Assembly (NCBI GenBank): GCA_004026145.2
Contig: CP034986.1
Location: 8,641,161-8,705,160 of the forward strand
Length of the DNA stretch: 64,000 bases
Source: Takifugu bimaculatus
Lineage: Eukaryota > Chordata > Actinopteri > Tetraodontiformes > Tetraodontidae
Direction of reading: 5' to 3'
Shown here: in pieces, positions 57,500-64,000 of the stretch
Layout: each line of letters opens with the position of its first letter
Position numbering within the stretch: the first letter of the stretch is position 1
The notes under the pieces: generated by a model
Told to the model about the DNA's origin: nothing
The model's input: the letters and a program-made list of their open reading frames with translations, nothing else
The model's database searches: none
Position numbers and translations under genes: made by a program

Positions 57500-57871
57500 A
57501 TCAGAGTTCTCAGGTGGTTTATTGGAGTTATAAATGCATCACATCAGAAGATTAGAAAATATCAATCACACAAACTGTCAGCTCTGACTGATCACATTAC
57601 TGATCACATTATTGATCACATTACTGATCACATTACTGATCACATTATTGATCACATTATTGATCACATTATTGATCACATTACTGATCACATTATTGAT
57701 CACATTTGTTGAAGGAGCAGAAAGAAAATGCTGATTATGACAGAGAAGCTCAACAGTCCAGATAAATGCAGCCCAGAACCAGGTTCTGGACCAGAATGCA
57801 GATCATCAGCCGCTCCAGCAGGTGGCAGGCAGCAGGAGGATACAGAACCAGTTCCAGGACCAGGTCCAGGA
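57500..57871 (-). other. 3' UTR of MHC class II beta gene
   Basis: Sequence after the stop codon at 57872. A polyadenylation signal AATAAA lies on the minus strand at 57523-57518, so cleavage is expected near 57500. The UTR contains a ten-copy 12-bp minisatellite (57588-57707), so it can vary in length between alleles. Confidence 0.65.
57588..57707. repeat. 12-bp minisatellite in 3' UTR, 10 copies
   Basis: Ten consecutive units of CTGATCACATTA or TTGATCACATTA, starting at 57588 and every 12 bases to 57696, with one base changed in the last. Each unit holds the palindrome TGATCA. Confidence 0.96.
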
Positions 57872-57897
57872 TCAGTTATTGGGAACCAGGATCCTCC
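57872..57897 (-). CDS. mhc2b: MHC II beta exon 5 (tail end and stop)
   Basis: Acceptor TTTCTTTAG before 57897. Two bases complete a Gly codon and then RILVPNN and TGA (57874-57872) follow, giving the short cytoplasmic end typical of fish class II beta chains. Found by phase and family knowledge, since it is only 26 nt of coding sequence. Confidence 0.9.
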
Positions 57898-60800
57898 CTA
57901 AAGAAAGAAAGAGACACACAGCAGGGTCAGGGACCCAACTGGTCTGAACCATCCAAACTGGTCTGAACCATCCAAACTGGTCTGAACCCTCCAAACTGGT
58001 CTGAACCCTCCAAACTGGTCTGAACCATCTAAACTGGTCTGAACCATCCAAACTGGTCTGGGATAAACTGGGATAAACTGGTCTGACCTCGAGATTTTCT
58101 CTTGAAGTAGATGAATCCAGCCAGAGACAAGATCAGACCCAGGATCAGGCCTGATGCTCCGATGGCGATCTGGTTCCTCTCAGATTCAGGCATGGATGGG
58201 TCTGAGGGGAGACAGGTGGGGACAGACAGGTGAGTGTACAGGCAGGGAGACAGACAGGCAGACAGACAGGTGAGTGTACAGGCAGGGAGACAGACAGGTG
58301 AGTCTCAGACAGACAGACAGGTGAGTCTCAGACAGGCAGCAGAGCAGACAGACAGGCGAGTCTCTGACAGACAGACAGGCAGCAGAGCAGACAGACAGGT
58401 GAGTCTCAGACAGACAGGCAGGCAGCAGAGCAGACAGACAGGTGAGTCTCAGACAGGCAGACAGTAGAGCAGACAGACAGGTGGTTACCCCAGTCTTTGA
58501 CCAAAGGGGTTTTCAGGCTGGCGTGCTCCACCACACAGGAGATCTTCTCTCCAGACCTGTTCCAACACATCAGAGCCGTCAGTACCGGGTCAGTCAAGGT
58601 CGTTGACCTGCATCTGGCCGTAGAGCCGGACCCACCTGGGCGTGTACTCCAGGTGAGAGTGCAGCTGGTAGAACCAGTCGCCGTCCGCCAGCTCGTCCGT
58701 GGAGGTCACATCCTGGCTGACCTCTTCTCCATCTCTCTGCCAGCTCACTTTGATGTATTTGGGGTAGAAGTCGTAGACGCTGCAGACCAACATGGCGGGA
58801 TGTCCTCCAGCAGGGGGCACCACCGAGTGCACAATGACCTCTGGCTCCACTGGAGAGAAGAAGGTGGAGGTCAGAGGGGATTCTTCTCAAAGCAAAGCTA
58901 ATGGCCTAGTAACAACAACAACAACAACAACAACAATAAATACAGACAACTTTTAGAAACATTCAGCAGTTTAAAGGCAACGATTCCTCAGTTTGAGGAA
59001 ATTCATCCATCATCCATCCATCCATCATCCATCCATCCATCCATCATCCACCCATCCATCATCCATCCATCCATCCATCATCCACCCATCCATCCATCCA
59101 TCCATCATCCATCCATCCATCCATCATCCTCATCCATCCATCCATCATCCATCATCCAGCCATCCATCCCATCCATCCATCCATCATCCACATCATCATC
59201 CATCATCCTCCATCATCCATCATCCACCCATCCATCATCCATCCATCCATCCATCATCCATCCATCCATCCATCATCCATCCATCCATCCATCCATCATC
59301 CATCATCCATCATCCATCCATCCATCCATCATCCATCCAGCCATCCATCATCCATCCATCCATCCATCATCCATCCATTCATCCATCATCCATCCATCAT
59401 CCATCCATCCATCATCCATCCATCATCCATCCATCATCATCCATCATCCATCCATCCATCCATCCATCCATCCATCATCCATCCATCCATCCATCCATCC
59501 ATCATCCATCATCCATCCATCCATCCATCCATCCATCCATCCATCCATCCATCCATCCATCATCCATCCATCCATCATCCATCCATCATCCATCCATCCA
59601 TCCTCCATCCATCATCCATCCATCATCCATCATCCATCCATCCATCCATCCATCATCCATCACCCATCCATCCATCCATCCATCATCCATCCATCATCCA
59701 TCATCCATCCATCCATCCATCCATCCACCCATCCATCATCCATCCATCATCATCCATCCATCATCCATCCATCATCCATCCATCCACCCATCATCCATCA
59801 TCCATCCATCCACCCATCATCCATCCATCCATCCATCCATCATCCATCATCCATCCATCCATCCACCCATCATCCATCATCCATCCATCCATCATCCATC
59901 CATCCATCCACCCATCCACCCATCCATCATCCATCCATCCATCATCCATCCATCATCCATCATCCATCATCCATCATCCATCCATCCACCCATCATCCAT
60001 CATCCATCATCCATCATCCATCCATCCATCCATCATCCATCATCCATCCATCCATCCATCCATCCATCCATCCATCATCCATCCATCCATCCATCCATCC
60101 ATCCACCCATCCATCATCCATCCATCCATCCATCCATCCATCCACTCCAGCCCACCCATCCAATCCATCATCCATCATCCATCCATCATCCATCCATCCA
60201 TCCATCCATCATCCATCATCCATCATCCATCCATCATCCATCCATCCATCATCCATCCATCATCCATCATCCATCCATCCACCCATCCATCATCCATCAT
60301 CCATCCATCCCATCCATCCATCATCCATCATCCATCCATCATCCATCCATCATCCATCATCCATCCATCCCCCATCCATCATCCATCCATCCATCCATCC
60401 ATCCATCCATCATCCATCATCCATCCATCCACCCATCCATCATCCATATCCATCCATCCATCCATCCATCATCCATCATCCATCCATCCATCATCCATCA
60501 TCCATCCATCCATCCATCCATCCATCATCATCATCCATCCATCATCCATCCATCATCCATCCATCATCCATCCATCATCCATCCATCCTCCATCATCCAT
60601 CCATCATCCATCATCATCCATCATCCATCCATCCATCCATCCATCCATCATCCATCCATCCATCCATCCATCCATCCATCATCCATCCTCATCCATCATC
60701 CATCCATCCATCATCCATCCATCCATCCATCATCCATCCATCATCCATCATCCATCATCCATCCATCCATCCATCCATCATCCATCCATCCATCCATCCA

Positions 60801-63619
60801 TCCATCATCCATCATCCATCATCCATCCATCCATCCATCCATCATCCATCCATCATCCATCATCCATCCATCCACCAATCCATCCATCATCCATCCATCC
60901 ATCCATCCATCCATCATCCATCCATCCATCCATCATCCATCATCCATCCATCCATCCATCCATCCATCATCCATCCATCATCCATCATCCACCCATCCAT
61001 CATCCATCATCCATCCATCCATCCATCCATCCATCCATCCATCCATCATCCATCCATCCATCCACCATCCCCCATCCTCATCCATCCATCCATCCATCAT
61101 CCATCCTCATCCATCCATCCATCATCCATCCACCATCCCCCATCCATCATCCATCCATCCATCCATCCATCCATCCATCCATCATCCATCCATCCATCAT
61201 CCATCCATCATCCATCATCCATCATCCATCATCCATCCATCCACCCATCCACCCATCCATCATCCATCATCCATCCATCCTCCATCCATCCATCCATCAT
61301 CCATCATCCATCCATCCACCCTCCACCCATCCATCATCCATCCATCCATCCCTCCATCCATCCTCCATCCATCCCCACCATCCACCCATCCATCCATCCA
61401 TCCATCCATCATCCATCATCCATCCATCATCCATCATCCATCCATCCACCCATCCATCATCCATCATCCTCATCTATCATCCTCCATCCATCCATCCAGC
61501 ATCATCCATCCATCCATCATCCATCATCCATCCATCCATCCATCCATCCATCCATCATCCATCCATCCATCCTCCATCATCCTCATCCATCATCCTCATC
61601 CATCCTCATCCATCCATCCATCCATCCATCCATCCATCCATCCATCTCATCATCCATCCCATCATCCCATCATCCAGCCTCCATCCATCCATCCTCCATC
61701 ATCCATCATCCATCCATCCACCCATCCCCATCCATCCATCCATCCATCCATCCCTCATCCATCCATCCATCATCCATCCATCATCCATCATCCATCATCC
61801 ATCCATCCACCCATCCCCCTCCACCCATCCATCACCATCTCCATCTCCATCCATCCATCCATCATCCATCATCCATCCATCCACCCATCCACCCATCCAT
61901 CATCCATCCATCCATCCATCCATCATCCATCCATCCATCCACCCATCCACCCATCCATCCATCCATCCATCCTCATCCATCATCCATCTCATCATCCATC
62001 CATCATCCATCCCATCCATCCACCCATCCATCCATCCATCATCCATCATCCATCCATCCATCATCTATCATCCATCCATCATCCATCCATCCATCATCCA
62101 TCCATCCATCATCCATCCATCCATCATCCATCATCCATCATCCATCCATCCATCCATCCATCATCCATCATCCATCATCCATCCATCATCCATCATCCAT
62201 CATCCATCCATCCATCCATCCATCATCCATCATCCATCATCCATCATCCATCCATCATCCATCATCCATCCATCCATTCCTTTGAATGGCTTAGACTTCA
62301 TGCCCTGACAATGGACTCTGTTATTGTAGGGTTATGAACTGGCCCGGAGCTCTGTAATATTTGTATCTTGAATTGGTTCTATTGCTAAATACATTTTGAA
62401 ATTGGCATTTTTCTTCTTGAAGTCTTCATTCAAAGAACACGCGGATTAGCAGTGACACACCAGCGGTAGAGCCTGTCCCCAGGTCCCCAGGCCCTACTTC
62501 CTCACTGGAAGGCGCCTTGGTGGGATTGAGGAGGTCCTCGAAGTATTCCTTCCACCGGTCCACAACATGGATGATGGTCCAGAATCTTTTAGAGGCCGTC
62601 TGAAAGTCGTTCTCATGGCCCCACCGAACTCTTCCCATGCCCGGGTTGTTGCCTCGGCAACACTCCGCTTGACCTGCCGGTGCCTATCTGCTGCCTCAGG
62701 ACTCCCACAGGCCAGTAAGGCCCGATACCACTCCTTCTTCAGCCTGACAGCATCCCTCACCACTGGTGTCCACCAGCGGGTTCAGGCATTGGAGCCACGA
62801 CAGGCACCAACCACCTTGCGGCCACAGCACCGGTCAGCCGCCTCAACAATGGAGGCACGGACGATGGTCAGACTCAATGTCCCCCGCCTCCCCCGGGACA
62901 TGGTCAAAGCTCTCCCGGAGGCGTGAGTTGAAGCTCCTTCTGACAGGAGACTCTGCCAGGCGTTCCCAGCACAACCTCACAACACGTTTGGGCCTGCCGG
63001 GTCTGTTCGCCCCCCCCCCCACCATCAGAGCCAACTCACCACAGTGATCAGTTGACAGCTCCGCCCCTCTTCTTCAGTCATACATTTATTTTAAAAGTAA
63101 TAATAATGATGATAATGATCATAAACGTAATAACAATAATAAAACACATAAATACATAAAATACAAAAGAATAAAATTGCAGTCAGTGATCTAAACTATT
63201 TCCCTGCAGTGACCGTGATCAACCACCAGGTGGCGCTGTTTGCCTGTTCGATCTGCTGCTGCAGGTGGATCCATGGATGATCAAGCGATCACCGGTGATC
63301 AATAGTGTGATGTGAGATTTGGGCTGTAAAGGAGCCGCAGACTTACCGGACTTTGACAGAATGTTGCTGTACCAGATCTTTATATTGTTCTCACAGTATC
63401 TCTCCTTATCATTCCTCAGCTGCTCCAGATATGAAGTCAGATTATTCCAGTAATCCGCCTGATATATTCCGTATTTCGTGAATCCCTCAAACTTCCCCAC
63501 GCTGCTGCTGAAGCGGGCATACATCAGTTTGTTGTAGTAAATTGATCTGGAAAACTCGATGTCCTTCAGATCGGTGGAGTTAAAACTACAGCGATCCACC
63601 TCATAATGTTGAAATCCAC
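57872..63619 (-). CDS. mhc2b: MHC class II beta chain (exons 2 to 5; leader exon outside window)
   Basis: Coding exons in order are 63619-63347 (beta-1), 58849-58636 and 58556-58489 (beta-2, split), 58201-58088 (connecting peptide, transmembrane, tail) and 57897-57872 (tail end, stop). All junctions have AG/GT and agree in phase. The protein pairs with a class II alpha chain on antigen-presenting cells and displays peptides to CD4 T cells. Diagnostic parts are the beta-1 disulphide cysteines (exon residues 10 and 75) and the beta-2 immunoglobulin fold with PAMLVCSVYDFYP and EKISCVVEHASL. A glycine-rich membrane segment (IGASGLILGLILSLAGFIYF) and the tail KRKSRGRILVPNN follow. The two beta-2 exons sum to 282 nt, the usual size of the unsplit exon. 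No frame break is seen, so the gene looks functional. The leader exon and promoter lie past 64000. Four introns and the 3' UTR carry tandem repeats. Confidence 0.96.
57937..58060. repeat. 19-bp minisatellite in intron 4
   Basis: Unit ACTGGTCTGAACCATCCAA; the word CTGGTCTG starts at 57939, 57958, 57977, 57996, 58015, 58034 and 58053, a strict 19-base period for seven copies. It fills most of the 190-nt intron. Confidence 0.96.
58088..58201 (-). CDS. mhc2b: MHC II beta exon 4 (connecting peptide, transmembrane, start of tail)
   Basis: 114 nt, acceptor CTCCCCTCAG, donor GTCAGA. It encodes DPSMPESERNQ (connecting peptide), then about 22 hydrophobic residues with regularly spaced glycines (IGASGLILGLILSLAG), and FIYFKRKSR with the basic stop-transfer cluster. 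Spaced glycines in the class II beta membrane helix are known to pack against the alpha chain. Confidence 0.95.
58210..58482. repeat. GACAGACAGGTGAGTCTCA minisatellite in the intron before exon 4
   Basis: Imperfect tandem units built from GACAGACAG and CAGGTGAGTCTCAGACAG, some with a GCAGCAGAGCA insert. It occupies nearly the whole 287-nt intron. On the plus strand each unit resembles a splice donor (CAG/GTGAGT), but the gene is on the minus strand, where these read ACTCACCTG. Confidence 0.93.
58489..58556 (-). CDS. mhc2b: MHC II beta exon 3b (end of beta-2 domain)
   Basis: 68 nt with acceptor TTGGAACAG and donor GTAACC. It completes an Arg codon with exon 3a and encodes SGEKISCVVEHASLKTPL then VKDW, including the second beta-2 cysteine. 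It is separated from exon 3a by a 79-nt intron that carries an in-frame stop (GACTGACCC), so read-through is not an option. Confidence 0.93.
58636..58849 (-). CDS. mhc2b: MHC II beta exon 3a (most of beta-2 domain)
   Basis: 214 nt, acceptor TTCTCTCCAG, donor GTGGGT. It encodes VEPEVIVHSVVPPAGGHPAM, LVCSVYDFYPKYIKVSWQRD and DELADGDWFYQLHSHLEYTP. This is the C1-type immunoglobulin fold of class II beta, with the first cysteine and the tryptophan after it. The exon stops after EYTPR, where mammals continue without an intron. Confidence 0.96.
58910..58936. repeat. (AAC)n microsatellite
   Basis: About eight AAC units at the exon-3a-proximal end of intron 2. Confidence 0.93.
59003..62278. repeat. 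3.3-kb (CATC)n/(ATC) simple-repeat array in intron 2
   Basis: About 3276 bases composed almost wholly of CATC units with frequent three-base CAT insertions. They are interrupted by rare variants (CCACCC, CCAGCC, CCTCC) and one short non-canonical stretch near 60139-60165 (CCACTCCAGCCCACCC). The strand contains almost no G, so stop codons cannot occur on it; the long open frame through it is a compositional artefact, not a gene. It makes up most of the 4.5-kb intron 2 of the class II gene. Confidence 0.97.
62440..63072 (-). mobile_element. Non-LTR retrotransposon fragment in intron 2
   Basis: Minus-strand translation in shifting frames gives RLCWERLAESPVRRSFNSRL and RESFDHVPGEAGDIES, then VRLKKEWYRALLACGSPEA and TTRAWEEFGGAMRTTF, and finally RWKEYFEDLLNPTKAPSSEE. 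This is the stretch between endonuclease and reverse transcriptase of a common fish LINE family whose clade I cannot fix (I/Nimb or RTE-like). Frameshifts and loss of both ends show a dead fragment. It inserted in the same orientation as the class II gene. Confidence 0.8.
63073..63346. other. AT-rich part of intron 2 next to exon 2
   Basis: AATAATAATGATGATAATG and similar low-complexity sequence to about 63180, then intron sequence with several GATCA words (GTGATCAACC, GATGATCAAGCGATC) up to the exon 2 donor. Confidence 0.6.
63347..63619 (-). CDS. mhc2b: MHC II beta exon 2 (beta-1, peptide-binding domain)
   Basis: 273 nt, acceptor CTCTCTGCAG, donor GTAAGT; 90 full codons, starting in the phase that completes a Gly codon from the missing leader exon. 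It begins GFQHYEVDRCSFNSTDLKDI, with Cys10 and the conserved sequon N13-S-T, then RFSSSVGKFEGFTKYG. The helix follows with W57 (the W61 equivalent), a second sequon N59-L-T, KERYC (Cys75) and ENNIKIWYSNILSKS. Trp and the second Asn after Cys75 fit the residues that bind peptide backbone in class II. The position of the usual His81 is Asn here. This domain normally holds most of the allelic variation. Confidence 0.96.
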
Positions 63620-63645
63620 CTGCAGAGAGAAGAGGGGTCGGTATC

Positions 63646-64000
63646 GATGAGTGATCAGCGTATCGATGAGTGATCAGCGTATCGATGAGTGATCAGCGTA
63701 TCGGTGAGTGATCAGTGTATCGTGAGTGATCAGCGTATCGATCAGTGATCAGCGTATCGGTGAGTGATCAGCGTATCGGTGAGTGATCAGTGTATTAATG
63801 AGTGATCAGTGTATCGGTGAGTGATCAGTGTATCGATGAGTGATCAGTGTATCGTGAGTGATCAGCGTATCGATCAGTGATCAGCGTATCGGTGAGTGAT
63901 CAGCGTATCGGTGAGTGATCAGTGTATTAATGAGTGATCAGTGTATCGGTGAGTGATCAGTGTATCGATGAGTGATCAGCGTATCGATGAGTGATCAGCG
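63646..64000. repeat. 19-bp minisatellite in intron 1 with higher-order repeat
   Basis: Unit GTATCGATGAGTGATCAGC with variants (CGGTGAG, CGATCAG, TTAATGAG, an 18-base CGTGAG form). A block of seven units, 132 bases long, is repeated: TATCGTGAG occurs at 63718 and again at 63850, and the following roughly 130 bases match. The array runs off the right edge of the window. Confidence 0.96.

Noticed and set aside
58210..58482. Repeat-spacer look suggestive of a CRISPR array
   Set aside because: Units are direct tandem repeats without unique spacers, in an intron of a vertebrate gene.
58993..62337. 1114-codon open frame of Ile/His/Pro/Ser repeats
   Set aside because: It is the translation of the CATC simple-repeat array. 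That strand has almost no G, so no TAG or TGA can form, and it lies in an intron of the MHC gene in antisense direction.

Overview
The window is ray-finned fish DNA, most likely from an acanthomorph (percomorph-type) teleost. The main evidence is a partial MHC class II beta-chain gene at the right end. Its beta-2 domain is split by a small extra intron, an arrangement known from neoteleost class II B genes. Teleost-style non-LTR retrotransposons, a Penelope-like element, CA/GT microsatellites and dense TTAGC/GCTAA words agree with this. Two 100-base N gaps (1360-1459 and 51401-51500) divide the window into three contigs.

Left contig (1-1359). This is part of a tandem array on the minus strand. 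A genomic unit of about 1002 bp carries three small exons that together encode one Ser/Thr-rich linker plus one SEA domain, about 157 aa per unit. Exon phases let units splice to each other in frame, as expected for a mucin-type protein built of repeated SEA modules. The array runs off the window and into the gap.

Middle contig (1460-51400). It is rich in CpG and in GCTAA/TTAGC words. It has microsatellites, long poly-G/poly-C tracts and short minisatellites, but no protein-coding gene I can support. Several AT-rich islands with homeodomain- and octamer-like words look like candidate conserved non-coding elements. There is one 15-bp perfect inverted repeat, and a CpG-island-like stretch next to the right gap.

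Right contig (51501-64000). It begins with a GC-rich minisatellite and a second CpG-island-like stretch holding a CRE palindrome and a CCAAT box. Next come layered mobile elements. A minus-strand L2/CR1-type LINE (5' UTR, internally deleted ORF1 with an SGNH-esterase tail, start of the endonuclease domain) is interrupted by a 444-bp solo LTR with a perfect 5-bp target-site duplication. It also abuts a decayed Penelope-like element. An RT C-terminal LINE remnant lies beyond.

From 63619 down to about 57500 lies the MHC class II beta gene (minus strand): exon 2 (beta-1), exons 3a and 3b (split beta-2), exon 4 (connecting peptide, membrane segment, tail), exon 5 (tail end and stop) and a 3' UTR. 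The leader exon lies beyond the right edge. Four of its five introns (all but the 79-nt one inside beta-2) and its 3' UTR carry tandem repeats, including a 3.3-kb CATC-type array in intron 2. This gives a recognisable immune gene with very unstable non-coding parts.
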